From Owenia fusiformis (Eukaryota > Annelida > Polychaeta > Sabellida > Oweniidae), in contig CAIIXF020000010.1 in NCBI GenBank assembly GCA_903813345.2, positions 5,569,169 to 5,633,168 of the forward strand: a stretch of DNA of 64,000 nucleotides, in the 5' to 3' direction. Both the position numbers and the translations under genes were made by a program. The notes beneath the pieces were generated by a model. It searched no databases. It had not been told where the DNA came from and saw only the letters and a program-made list of their open reading frames with translations. Positions within the stretch are counted from its first letter, which is position 1, and each line of letters starts with the position of its first letter. This document shows, in pieces, positions 22,436 through 33,486 of the stretch.

Positions 22436-23913
22436 TATATAGGCCGAGCTTGCGAAGGCTATATTATGACAGACTGAAGGCATATATTCAATGTTGCGGC
22501 CATAATTGTTTACATACCTCCATTTCCATGGCTACATAATATCAATGACGTCACACGTCTGTGTGCGAGTAAATTTGGAAGAAATTAAACATATTTGGTA
22601 TGTGATTACTTTAAGCATGGCACAATGTCTAATGACATTTTGGGTAGCAGGCAGACATTTTGAAAAATGGCCGCCATTTTTACATGTGCTATTTTACATT
22701 TTTTACTATAACTCAAAAAGTAGGAGAGCGATTTTGTTCATATTTTATATGTGAATATACTATAAGCATGGCACACTGTCTAATGACACTTTGGGTAGTA
22801 GGCAGTCATTTTGAAAAATGGCCACCATTTTCATGTTTTTTACTATAACTTGAAAAGTAGTGGAGCGATTTTGTTCGTATTGGATATGTGAATACTCATG
22901 AGCATTGCACATTGTCTCATGACACTTCGCGTAGTAGGCAGCCATTTAAAAAAATTTTTTTACTATAACTCGAAAAGTATTGGAGCGATTTTGTTCATAT
23001 TTAATATGTGAATACTTTAAGCATGGCACATCCCTTAGGAAAAATGTTATGGGTATTACCCATAGTGTTATCCATAATAATGGTAATTCATTAGGTCATT
23101 TATGGTTTATATGAACATAACCCATAATGTTACCCATAGTGTTACCCATAACCAATAGTTATGGTTAAAACTTACATGTTATAACAATGATATACTCATA
23201 ATTTAACATAAGTAGATGTTGTGGGCTAAGCATGTGTAGGTTATTGGCAAATTATGTGTCCCCATAACATACACATAAATTCCAAATAACCCACACATAA
23301 CTTGCACATTACCAATACATAATGGCATAATGTAAAACCATTATTTACCCATTATAAGTCATTACCAAAAACTTAGGTTGGATACAGCATCAATTACCCT
23401 TAAGTTATGGGTACTTGGGGGCTATGGGTAACAATATGGGTAGTTATGTGAAACCTATGAGTTACCCATAACATTTTTCCTAAGGGATTGTCTAATAAAA
23501 CTTTGGGGAGTAGTCGGCCATTTTGAAAAATGGCCACCATTTTTATGTGTGTTATTTTACATTTTTTATTATAACTTAAAAAGTAATAGAGTGATTTTGT
23601 TTATATTTGATATGTGAATACTCCTAAGGATTGCAAACAGTCTCATGCCATTTTGGGTAGTAGGCGGCCATTTTAAAATATGGCCACCATTTACATGTAC
23701 GTGTGTGCGATTTTTGAAAATTTTATATGTGGCTACTTAAAAGCATATTACTTCTTCTGATGACAACTTGGCTAGTGAGCAACCATTTTGAAAATGGTGG
23801 CCTATCTTATGTGTGTTATTTTATGATATTTGCTATATATTTCGTTTGTAAAAATGCCAGCCATTTCTGTTCGATGGGATTCGCTACGTTTTGGCGTTGC
23901 TGTTGTTCTGGTT
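22436..23913 (+). mobile_element. Helentron/pearl-like element, family A relative with divergent 5' end, interrupted
   Basis: The tandem core units (AGCATGGCACA, GTCTAATGACA, AAAATGGCCGCC) run from about 22590, and the right end GTTCGATGGGATTCGCTACG ... TTGTTCTGGTT finishes at 23913. The left boundary is less certain. A hairpin at 22436-22464 with TATAGGCC opposite GGCTATA sits where the usual TATCCC...GGGATA hairpin would be, and the tetranucleotide tract is missing. A 457-bp MITE (23031-23487) is inserted in one core unit. Confidence 0.6.
23031..23487. mobile_element. 457-bp MITE nested in a core unit
   Basis: TIRs of 25 bp are perfectly inverted: they start TCCCTTAGGAAAAATG at 23031 and end CATTTTTCCTAAGGGA at 23487. 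The interior is filled with TTACCCATA/TATGGGTAA words. Removing it restores GGCACATTGTCTAATAAAAC, which is exactly the uninterrupted sequence of a related core unit at about 31095. The target is therefore either duplicated as AT or not duplicated at all. No other copy was seen in the window; superfamily unknown. Confidence 0.85.
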
Positions 23914-24719
23914 ACAATACATTTTACAGAACAGTACTTGACATAAAAGATCTGTGCAGTTGCAACAGGTTGAGCAAATGGCTAACACAGATTGATGCAC
24001 TGTATTTGTATTTACTATTAGTATGTATTAAGCAAGTACCATGCATATTTTATGGAAAATGAAACATACAGCTTAATTTTAGGGTCTTTCTCACAATTAA
24101 AATCAAACAGTTAAGAAAAGTTTGAAATTATCTCTCCACCTATTGTTATTTCTTAAAAAATTTGTTTAATGTGTTTCTGCTTCGGCAACCAAAACCCAGA
24201 ATGAACCTAAACAGCCCACAATCTACCGCAATAACAATTCACTCACTCAGAAACCAATATGTGTGTGAAACAGCATGCCAACCTGAATGGTAACTGAGTT
24301 TTCAAGTTTACGAGAAACAAAAAATATTCATGGTCTAAAAATGTTTGCTCTCAACTGAACATAAATGACTATGTGTATGCAGGGCTCTCTGCATGGAAGA
24401 ATGATAGATAGAAAAAGTATTTTATGCTGCAGGATTTTGAGTTATTAATAATTGAAAGGTTGCACTGATCCCATAGTAAATATATGAAATTATTTGTATT
24501 TCTAATTCATTTTCTCATTTCTCATAATCTCTAGTATCAGTTAGGTGTCCCCATTGCTCCTGCTCCCCCAAAAGATTGCTCATACTCTCTTTCATATAAA
24601 TTAGAAGGTGCTATTTTATATTCTTACATTTTTAATTGTAAACTCAGTATATACATATAAGCATGTTAAAATCTTTATCATTATGTAATTGAATCAATCG
24701 GAAATAAAGAAATTAAAAA
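23914..24719. other. No gene seen; AT-rich
   Basis: No recognisable domain, splice-bounded exon or repeat boundary was found. Confidence 0.4.
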
Positions 24720-25102
24720 AAATCAATAAAAAAATCATCCATTTCAAGATGACGGCTGAATTTCAAAATGGCCATCATTTTTCATTAACATAAACATTGA
24801 TTTTTTTAAATCAAATAAATACCAGTTGATGGATTTGGTTCAAATTTTATATGCTGGAAAAGGAGCTCTGTGCAAGAAGAAATTTTCAAGATGGCTGCTG
24901 AATTCAAAATGGCCAACATTTTTAGAAAAAAAACATAATCTTTAGTAGATGGATTTGGTTCAAATTTTATATGCTGATACCTAGGAACAAAGGAGCTCTC
25001 TTTTAAGAAGCAAAGTCGAATGAATGCAAAGGGTACAAGATGGCCACTATTTATCAGAATATGTTTTGTTTGGAGGGATTTGCTACTCTGTGGTATTGCT
25101 GT
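24720..25102 (+). mobile_element. Pearl-like element, family B, 3' part
   Basis: Two to three core units carry TTGATGGATTTGGTTCAAAT, TTTTATATGCTG and AAAATGGCCA. The right end GGAGGGATTTGCTACTCTGT, then GGTATTGCTGTTTTTCT (25073-25109) aligns with the family A right end, showing a common architecture. The 5' hairpin is absent here but is seen in the copy at 41521. Confidence 0.6.
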
Positions 25103-25755
25103 TTTTCTCATTCATTACTAAACTTAAGTACTAAAATATATTGCCATGAAAAGTTACCATGACATTTGAAGCAGAAAACAATATAAGCAGGTAGTAAATT
25201 TTCAAGTGATTATGGGGCCCATCTATACCACCATATGTTGCACCTTTTTTCAGGCACTTCTGGATATCGCACACGGTGTGGTTGTGATAATGTGATATAA
25301 GGGGCTATTGGATGCTACCTATAAATACAGTTTCAACAAACAATGTTTTATATTATGGTAGTTACCTCCATGTCTGAGGGACCACCTATGTTTTTATCCC
25401 ATAATGGATATAGAAAATCATGGCTGAGCAACGGCTAATTCCGATTGGTTTATCAAGTTCAGAGGTTTAGAGTTAGAATGTGAAATAAAATTATTCATTC
25501 TAGGAAAGGGTAATATATGAATAAAAAAGTTTAACTGAGGGAGAATGTTATAGTAACCCTGTATGTTATAATGCCTCTTAGGTTTTTACATGCCACTTAA
25601 AAAGTCATTTAATTAAAACTGGTTCTCTGGATTATTTATGATGCAATTTAACCTTGTTAATAACCACAATACTGTATGATTTATTTTCCACTTTTATTAA
25701 AGTTTTTGTGCTTCTCGTTGTCATTATTGGTGTGTAAAACAACGATTCATCTCAC
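25103..25755. other. No gene seen; AT-rich
   Basis: Nothing recognisable on either strand. Confidence 0.4.
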
Positions 25756-25956
25756 ATATCTTTTTAACACTTTATTCATTTCTTCAGAAAAATCAATTTA
25801 TTTCATCGAGACTTTCGTCCTGTATCCACAAGTCTTTTTCAAGCTATGAGAAAGACTTGTGCATACAGGTCAAAAGTCATATAATGGACAATGGAAAGTC
25901 TCGATAAAATGAATTGATTTCTCTGAAGAAGTGTGAAGTGAAGTGTTAAAAGATAT
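25756..25956. mobile_element. 201-bp hairpin MITE
   Basis: ATATCTTTTTAACACTT at 25756 is matched by AAGTGTTAAAAGATAT ending 25956. The inner arms agree as well: TCATCGAGACTTTC against GAAAGTCTCGATAAAATGA, and CACAAGTCTTT against AAAGACTTGTG. The whole element can fold into one long hairpin. No coding capacity. Confidence 0.75.
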
Positions 25957-26474
25957 TACATAAACCAGAGAGATAGACTTACATACTCACATTTTCATCA
26001 TTGCTTCACTGACTATATCCATAAATATATTCATTTACATACTAGTAAAACATACTACTACAATAAAACGTCTAATCTGAGCACTACTTTGGGAGTGGCA
26101 AAAAGTGTCGAGAACAGCAAGATTTGCATGTCATCTTGAAGGATAGTGTTTGCTATTAACAGCTTTCTTCAATATGAAATATATATACAAAACATCATTT
26201 TATGACATTTACTGTTCTTCGGCAGTTTGGAAAAAGGTTATCAATATAAAATATATATACTTCTGGTATATATACAGGGTGTCTCAAAAAAATGTACCCA
26301 AAAGTATATCAAGAGCACAGATAAACCAATCAATATTTTCAGACATTTTTTGCATGGTCATGTAGCCAAAACATGAAAATTTTCTCCCCAATACACCATT
26401 TTTATTTCAGTCTTGTCTTTTTGATGCTTTAACCATTTACCTTTTACACCACAAAATCGATGTAACCTCATATT

Positions 26475-26669
26475 TCAATGACAGCCTGTATCCTTACTGC
26501 TACATTGTTCATCACATTTTGATAATAATTCTGGTGAAATGTTTTTGATTTCTCTTTGGATGTTGTCCTTAAGTTGTTCTAGGTGTTTTTTCTTGGAATG
26601 AGCATTAAAACACTCCTTCAAATAGCCACAGAAAAAGATGTTTGAGGATGACGATGGCAGAACAAACAC
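26475..26669 (-). pseudogene. Mariner transposase C-terminal remnant, left arm
   Basis: The translation contains FFCGYLKE followed by HLEQLKDNIQREIKNISPE, the pattern at the end of mariner transposases (...FLWGYLK, then LK..I...I). The conserved Trp of WGYLK is Cys here. Only the last part of the protein is present; the catalytic DD(E/D) core is absent. It is matched by the right-arm remnant. Confidence 0.65.
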
Positions 26670-26875
26670 AGATAATCAGGTCAATTATCGGCAAATGATT
26701 CAGGAGTTACCTTCCAGAGTTAGGCAGGCTAGCCTGGAGACCAAATGATATCCAAATGAAAACACAGTGCTCTCAAATTGATACACACAACAAAAGCTAC
26801 ACTAGAATCCCAACCAATGCAGTTTCTTGAACCTCTGACCTCTCTGTATAAGGGGGCTATTAGACATTGTGAGGG

Positions 26876-27030
26876 CCTCCCTATTCACCATATTTGACGG
26901 CCCATACTTTTTTCTCTGAGGCTATTTGAAGGACCATTTTTATGCTAAACCCAAGCTAAGAGACCTAGAACAACTTAAGACCAGCATCCGAACAGAAATC
27001 AAAACATTCCACCAGAAATATCAAATGTGA
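26876..27030 (+). pseudogene. Mariner transposase C-terminal remnant, right arm
   Basis: PPYSPYLT is readable from 26876 (the mariner PPYSPDL motif, with Asp replaced by Tyr). After a frame change, GYLKDHFYAKPKLRDLEQLK runs from 26920 to a TGA at 27028. The codon before GYLK is TGA where the family has Trp. With one frameshift and one stop, this is a dead fragment. It is homologous to the minus-strand remnant at 26669. Confidence 0.65.
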
Positions 27031-27267
27031 TGAACACTGTAGTAGTAAGGATGCAGACTGTCATCGAAATATGACGTTACATTGAATATGTGGTGTAAAA
27101 GGTAAAGGGTTAAAGTATCAAAAAGGCAAAACTGAATTAAAAACTGTGTATAGGGGAAAAAACTTTCATCTTTTATCTACAAGACCATGCAAAAAATGTC
27201 TGAAAATATTGATTGGTTTGTCTATGGTGTTGATATACTTTTGGGTACATTTTTTTGAGACACCCTA

Positions 27268-28186
27268 TATATATATTATTATTATATTTATATCAGAAGT
27301 CACCTAATATTTCCATGCTGGACAATTTAAGTTATAACCTAGATAGCGATATTATTTGCTTGAATCAAGTTCCCAGAAGAAATATCAAGTGTTCTTAAAT
27401 GTTCTCTTTTATGTTCTTAAATGTTCTCTTGCATGTTCTTAAATGTTCTCTTGCATGTTCTTAAATGTTCTCTTGCATGTTCTTAAACAAAAGTTATTGA
27501 CACTTCTATTATTAAGTATGAAAAATATGCCATGCAAGATCAGTTTGAATATGACTATAATTTTGCTCTGGACAAAGGAAGCAAATGTTCAAATTACAGA
27601 TTAGAGAAAGGTTAAAATGGCAGTTGAGATCAGAGAAACATAAAATGGGCGGTTGAAATGAGAAATGACATCAGAAAAAGGTAAAATGGGCAGATGATTT
27701 GTAACCATTAGACCAATGATGACCAAAGCTCATAGGTTCCTGTTTGATTTTTACTTCATTATTCAGTCTGACCAAAGATGCAAAATGTAGTTATTGCTAC
27801 ATGACATCTATTAGAGTTCTACTCTGAGTGACTCTGTACCCTAGCATGATCTCACTAAAGAATTCAGATCATCTTGCTTGCTCTGAATGTCAAGGTACAT
27901 AGTAAATTCATTTTAATTTTTCCTTATTTGACTCGGTTTTTCCAATAAACTATTGTAGAAACTGATGTTGTAAATGAGTACATGTCTGATGGCTATAAGT
28001 CTAGAAAAGGAATAATCAAAGGTTGAACTCTCTTAGAAATAAATGATATTGTTACATGTTTATATTGGATATTACTTGCTGCAAAATTCAAAGTTGTGTA
28101 AAGAGTGAAGAAACAAGCAGTAAAAATATGTTATACAAGGAAAAAGAAATGGAGAAAAATAATGATACGATCAGTACATGTACTTA
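27268..28186. other. No gene seen apart from a small tandem repeat
   Basis: AT-rich DNA. The 22-bp repeat at 27391 is the only structure found. Confidence 0.4.
27391..27488. repeat. 22-bp tandem repeat, about 4.5 copies
   Basis: The unit ATGTTCTTAAATGTTCTC plus TTGC is repeated nearly without change. Confidence 0.9.
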
Positions 28187-28540
28187 ATTTAAGGGTCTAT
28201 TGCACTCTCAGGATTCAATGTAAATGTCTCTTGCACTCTCAGTAAAAATTAAGGGTCTCTTGCACTCTCAGAATTTAATATAAGGGTCTTTTGCACTCTC
28301 AGTATTTAAAACAAGGGTTTCTTGCACTCTCAGTAAAAATAAGGGTCTTTTGCACCCTCAGGATTTAATGTAAGGGTCTCTTGCTCTCTCAGGACTCAAT
28401 GTAAGGGTCTCTTGCACTCTCGAGATTGATAAAAGTGTCTCTTGCACTCTCAGGATTTGATGTAAGGGTCTCTTGCACTCTAAGGATTTAATGTAAAATA
28501 ATGTTTAAGATCAGTATTTAATGTAAGGGTGTCTGACACT
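28187..28540. repeat. About 31-bp minisatellite
   Basis: About eleven imperfect units centre on TAAGGGTCTCTTGCACTCTC followed by AGGATTTAATG. The last unit degrades at about 28540. Confidence 0.85.
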
Positions 28541-29768
28541 TTAGTTTTTTTAATGTATTGTAATGGTCCATGATGCTCTTTATAATATGAGTAATAGAAT
28601 CCATCTATTTACCTTTGTTGTATTTACACCAATCTTCTCAAATGATCTATTGTGGTGAGGCATGAGGTGTTCTATGATGTCATATTGCTAGAGGCTTACA
28701 AGTAAGAGTCCAACACCTCTAGTCTTCAACTAAATAATCCATTTCTTGTTCAGATAAGGCTTAGGTTAATAACTCAGATGTTTAGCATACACGCCTACAT
28801 TCATTCTGAAGTATATTAGGGGTTTGCATTATGAATGCAAAATGAATAGAATATTATTTTGAAATTAATAGTTGTTCTATTATACATAAAATATCAACAT
28901 GAATAAGCAAAGCAGGCAATAAAATGATATCACTCGGAATGATCTGATATTGGATTTATCCCATTTAAACAATCAAAAATTCAAAAACACAAAAAAATAC
29001 AAATTCGTTAGTATGCTGGCTGAGGAACGATAACAGCTGTATTTGTAGTTGATAAACTATGTTAGCCGCCCGTATATGAGGCTGATAAAGGATTTTATCA
29101 CATGGATCCATAATATCAGAAAATATCACTTGTTGTTCTTATACAGATAAACCAATAATTGTGGGATAAATGCTTATTGCACCCTCTTGATATATGCCAC
29201 TGTTCTAAAGGAAGCAAATAATAATTATAAAATTATATTATTAAATCTGCAATTCAAGTATAATATTCTAGCCATTAAAGATCATAGAAAGTATGTGTAT
29301 CATTATTTCAATAATTGCAACCCCTAGATTAGGCCCTCTATTGAATTACACTACTTAATACCTCCAGGACTAGAATTTGAACATGAAATTGCTATTCGAT
29401 ATAATCTAATTTAACTGTTTTTATTGTGCCACGATCAATCCATTTCGATTTTACACTGGGAGATTTGTTGCTTTTTCATCTGTTATGATCATCTTAAACA
29501 GAGAAATTGATTAATTTGGTGTTAATTCTTCATCGGCTCTGTTACTGTAAAATTTCAGTTATTCAAGATTGTGTATTCGAGGAGTATCCTTTCCTTTTCC
29601 CAGAATGATTAGAAACTGTTTCAAGAAATTCAAAAAATCGTGATTTTGCTCATAATTTAACTGTTTATGAATGCTCCCGTCCATATTCTTTGTTAATTAC
29701 TCTTCAGCATATGAATGAAATATATATTTTCTCACTCATTTAAAGGCACCTACAAACCAGAGGGGGAG
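28541..29768. other. No gene seen; AT-rich
   Basis: No domain, paired splice sites or inverted-repeat element was recognised. Confidence 0.4.
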
Positions 29769-30140
29769 AAACACCAGGTTTCAAAGATGACATACGCTTA
29801 TAATGTAAATCTGTATTGAGATGACATCGTCGCTGATTGGTCAAAAGTCGACAAACAAATGACGTCATCAATGGCGGTTTCAAAATTTTCGAAATACGCT
29901 TCGAATAATATTATTTTCATTTCTGGCGTGTTAACCAATATCATAGCTTCTCATTTCACATCAAGATAAAGAAAGGTGTACGGAATATGCCTATATCAAT
30001 TAAAACATCCCATTGAAGTGTAGTATTTGATAACTAGCCGATGAAAATTCGAACCAACGAAAGTGGTAAGCAAGAGACATAATTATGTCTGTCATCTTTA
30101 AACTCTGGGGCTTTCCCTCCTCTTCCTACAAACTTAGGGT
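29769..30140. mobile_element. MITE-like inverted-repeat element, about 370 bp
   Basis: CTACAAACCAGAGGGGGAG with TTTCAAAGATGACATA at the left is answered in inverse by TATGTCTGTCATCTTTAAA and CTTTCCCTCC, then CCTACAAACTT at the right. Arms are about 50 bp and imperfect. A TGACGTCATC word lies in the interior. Ends and target duplication are approximate. Confidence 0.55.
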
Positions 30141-30277
30141 ATTTCACATCCTAAAAAAGTTTTACAAAAATCAAAAAGTAGTGGTCACTTTTTATTTCCA
30201 AATATGGGCACAAGAAACTGTTGATGATTTTTGCTACATACTGGAACTCTTATAATCTGCAATTGCATAAGAAGTAT

Positions 30278-31471
30278 CAGTCCCGTAGCCAAGGGGGGTC
30301 GAAACCCCCCCCTCCCCCCCGGCCAAAAGTTCTTTCAAAATCATGCAGTATTTCACCATTCTGAGCTCTTTTTAAGTGATTTTGGCCACTTTGTTATCCC
30401 ATCGAACGAAGTTCGGAGGGATATAGGGAACGCCTCCGTCCGTCCGTACGTCCGTACGTCCGTCCGTCTGTCCGTCCGGGCGATAACTCAAATACCGTTG
30501 GCCTGATTTTGTTCATATTTTGTACACATATACCCTATGGGGTAGAAGTTCTGCTCGAAAGCCGTTTTTCAAAATGGCCGCCATTTTAACGTATATTACT
30601 ATAACTTGAAAAGTAGTGGAGCGATTTTGTTCATATTTGGTATGTGAATACTATAAGCATGGCACACCGTCCTATGACACTTTTGGTAGAATGCGGCCAT
30701 TTTGAAAAAAAAATTGAAAAATGGCCGCCATTTTAACGTATTTTACTATAACTCGAAAAGTAGTGAAGCGATTTTGTTCATATTTGGTATGTTTCATATT
30801 TCATATGTGAATACTATAAGCATGGCACACTGTCTAATGACACTTTGGGTAGTAGGTGGCCATTTTGAAAAATGGTCACCATTTTTATGTTTTTACTATA
30901 ACTTGAAAAGTAGTGAAGCGATTTGGTCATATTTGATGTGTGAATACTCATGAGCCTTGCACACTGTCTCATGACACTTCAGATAGTAGGCAGCCATTTT
31001 GTAAAAATGGCTGTCATTTTTACATTTTTTACTATAACTCGAAAAGTAGTGGAGCAATTTTGTTCATATTTGATATGTGAATACTTTAAGCATGGCACAT
31101 TGTCTAATAAAACTTTGGGGAGTAGTCAGCCATTTTGAAAAATGGCCACCATTTCTATGTGTGTTATTTTACAAGTACATGTATGCGATTTTTCAAAGAT
31201 TTTATAGGTGGCTACTTAAAAGCATATTATTTCTTCTGATGACAACTTGGCTAGTGAGCAACCATTTTGAAAATGGTGGCCTTTCTGGTGTGTTGTTTTA
31301 TGATGTTTGCTATATATTTCGTTTGTAAAAATGCCAGCCATTTCTGTTCGATGGGATTCGCTACGCTTTGGCATTGCCGTTGTTCTGGTTTTTACCTATA
31401 TTGTCAAAAGTGAACCCCCCTGGAATTTTTCAATAAGTGAACCCCCTTGGCAAATCGTAGCTACGGGCCTA
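30278..31471. mobile_element. MITE, TIR CAGNCCCGTAGCC, copy 3, split by a Helentron-like element
   Basis: CAGTCCCGTAGCC opens at 30278 and GGCTACGGGCCTG is degraded to GTAGCTACGGGCCTA, closing at 31471. AGTAT flanks both ends (30273-30277 and 31472-31476), preserving the 5-bp duplication even though about 1 kb now separates the halves. Family A copy 2 (30395-31390) sits in the middle. Left and right MITE parts align with copy 1 at 2431. Confidence 0.85.
30395..31390 (+). mobile_element. Helentron/pearl-like element, family A copy 2
   Basis: The 5' hairpin (TATCCC...GGGATA with inner CGAAC/GTTCG) is followed by (TCCG/TACG)n at about 30436-30480. Four to five tandem core units then carry the AGCATGGCACA and AAAATGGCCGCC landmarks. 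The right end GTTCGATGGGATTCGC, hairpin ACGC-TTTG-GC(A)T and TGTTCTGGTT match copy 1 almost exactly. It is inserted in a T-rich target inside the copy 3 MITE. Confidence 0.75.
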
Positions 31472-31476
31472 AGTAT

Positions 31477-31975
31477 AGAAAGTTCATATGGATATTGGTG
31501 GTCAGAATAAATGAGGTTAGAATTGAATAATTGAGTTGTTTGAATCCTAAACCATGTTTTTGGTCAAGTAGATGCTTCAAAGCCTTCAATTATGAGAAAG
31601 TCACATGAATCATTCAAGATAAAACAATCCAATCTCAGGAGTTTAACATACTGATAGTCATAACATCATAATATAAACTTCTGTTTTCAACTATCAATAT
31701 GGTTCCTATGTCTTAGCATTGAGTTGTGGCTGAAGACTTATGATTAGTCTTTGATGTAAAACTTGTATAAATGCAAAAGAGTGAAGTTTGTCTACTCTAT
31801 AGTGTCTTCTTCCTTTTAAGATGTTGCGTGTTTATAAAGTCCATTGTAAATGTTTAATAAAGATTCCTCCAATCAATTGGTGTTTACTACCCTACCCTCT
31901 GCAAGATCAATTCGATTCTCTTAGCAGTACTGCTAATCCTCTGAACTTTACCAGTCGGAGTCAATAGCTACTCTA
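31477..31975. other. No gene seen
   Basis: AT-rich, no recognised structure. Confidence 0.4.
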
Positions 31976-32134
31976 AGCTAGTATTCGCGAATTCAACTGC
32001 CGGCTGTTGGCTGATGACTTGACTGGCATTCCATGGTCAACTCGTTTAAACATGGATTCGCCACAAAATAGCAATCAAATAACGATAAAGTAATGTTAGC
32101 TGATTGCCGGCAGTTGAATTTGCAAATGCTAGCT
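31976..32134. mobile_element. 159-bp MITE with 29-bp TIR
   Basis: AGCTAGTATTCGCGAATTCA with CTGCCGGC at 31976 is matched in inverse by GCCGGCAGTTGAATTTGC with TAGCT ending 32134; about 25 of 29 positions agree. No coding capacity. A TTGTATTCGCGAATGCAGC word at about 53009 may be a fragment of a relative. Confidence 0.6.
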
Positions 32135-33484
32135 AAATCATGATTTTCCAATGAAAAAATGTTAAAAGCTTGTTTCATATAACTTCAAAAAATCATTAAT
32201 AGTATATGTATGAAAAGAGAAGATAATATGTTCCAAGACCAGATCCCCATTGTGTGAATCAATGAATTTCATTTTAAGGTAAACTATTGGGAAATCACTT
32301 TATTGATCTCATCCAGTCTCGTTTAAGATCTCTTAATGAATTCATCATTTTTTAAATTAAACAATAATGACATGCTTATAATTGATTATATTGCTTTGAT
32401 CTTATAAGTCTAGATTTAAACAAACCCTTTTATGCACCTGTTCATTGTCTGATTCAAAATACATTTAATTGTCTCACTCCTATTAACCATTTAATTTATT
32501 TGTATTTTAGATTCACTTGTTCTTAATATATTTTAACACTTTGATTGTATTGTTTGACAGTTATTGTAATAGACACAAGACAATACTAAAAAAAATAACC
32601 ACAATATATGATGCAATGTTTGAAACGATGATACTAATTTGTTAATACATGCATGTAATATGAATGAAAGTATAATATGTTACTAAATCAACATTTCATG
32701 ATGTTACTGAAAAAAACATTTTGTATTTATGATAAATAAATAACAATTTTGCAAAGTTAAAGTTACTTATTTAACATTTTTGCAAGGTTATTAAATTAAC
32801 ATATCTGCCATGCTACCAAAATAACATTTTATGATATTATTGAATTAACATATCACTAATTTAACATTCCTGGAGTGTAACTTAACATTATGATTTTCAG
32901 CTGTGTGGATTTTGTCAAGCTATTCAGTCTGTCCATCTGTCTAAACAACTGTCCATCAGTCTGTCCTTTCATTGTGTGTCTTTTCATATGTCCATCAATC
33001 TATCCATCTTCACGTACATTTCCTAAACATTTCTCTAATAATATTTGTACAGTATATTACTCAATAACAATATGCTACTGATGTCTATATTCAGTAGTTT
33101 TACATTTAGTTCATTAGTTCACATTTTAATAACAACAGTGCTATGGAGCATCTGAGGAATTTTACTTATTATCTTTGATTTCTGGGATATTTTCTTAACT
33201 TTGATAATCATCTGCTATGGAATGGTAGAACCTGTTAGGAACTTTAAAGCTAACACATTCTTCTACATACAAACAATTAGCAACTTAATAATTAGTTCAA
33301 TTCCATAAGCTGTAGGCGTCTAGATATCTTAGGATTAGACTGAAGATAGACTTCGATCTTCACTGAAGGGTTTAGGCCTCAGCTATATCTTATCTCTTGC
33401 TTGCTTCAGTTTCTGTCCTAATTGATCTTAATACTAAAATTGTTCATGCTCTACAACTTCCATGTAACTTTTCACGATGAGAAA
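32135..33484. other. No gene seen; weak simple repeats
   Basis: At 32690-32880 short TTAACATT and AACATAT words recur irregularly. At about 32925-33010 a run of (T)GTCCATC(TG) resembles a degenerate tetranucleotide tract of the pearl type. No coding signal. Confidence 0.4.
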
Positions 33485-33486
33485 TA

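Larger units (their letters stand above)
26275..27267. mobile_element. Fold-back mariner: two inverted 3' halves of one transposon
   Basis: The ends are TA|CAGGGTGTCTC at 26273 and GAGACACCCTA|TA at 27267, in the Tc1-mariner style. The inverted arms are far longer than a normal mariner TIR. About 390 bp from each end inward align, including GTACCCAAAAGTATATCA and CAATATTTTCAGACATTTTT. Each arm encodes the C-terminus of a transposase pointing outward (26669-26475 minus, 26876-27030 plus). The element therefore looks like two copies of a mariner 3' end joined head to head. Confidence 0.8.

Noticed and set aside
27391-28540. Tandem repeats considered as a CRISPR-like array
   Set aside because: Units are head-to-tail without unique spacers and the DNA is eukaryotic; they are minisatellites.
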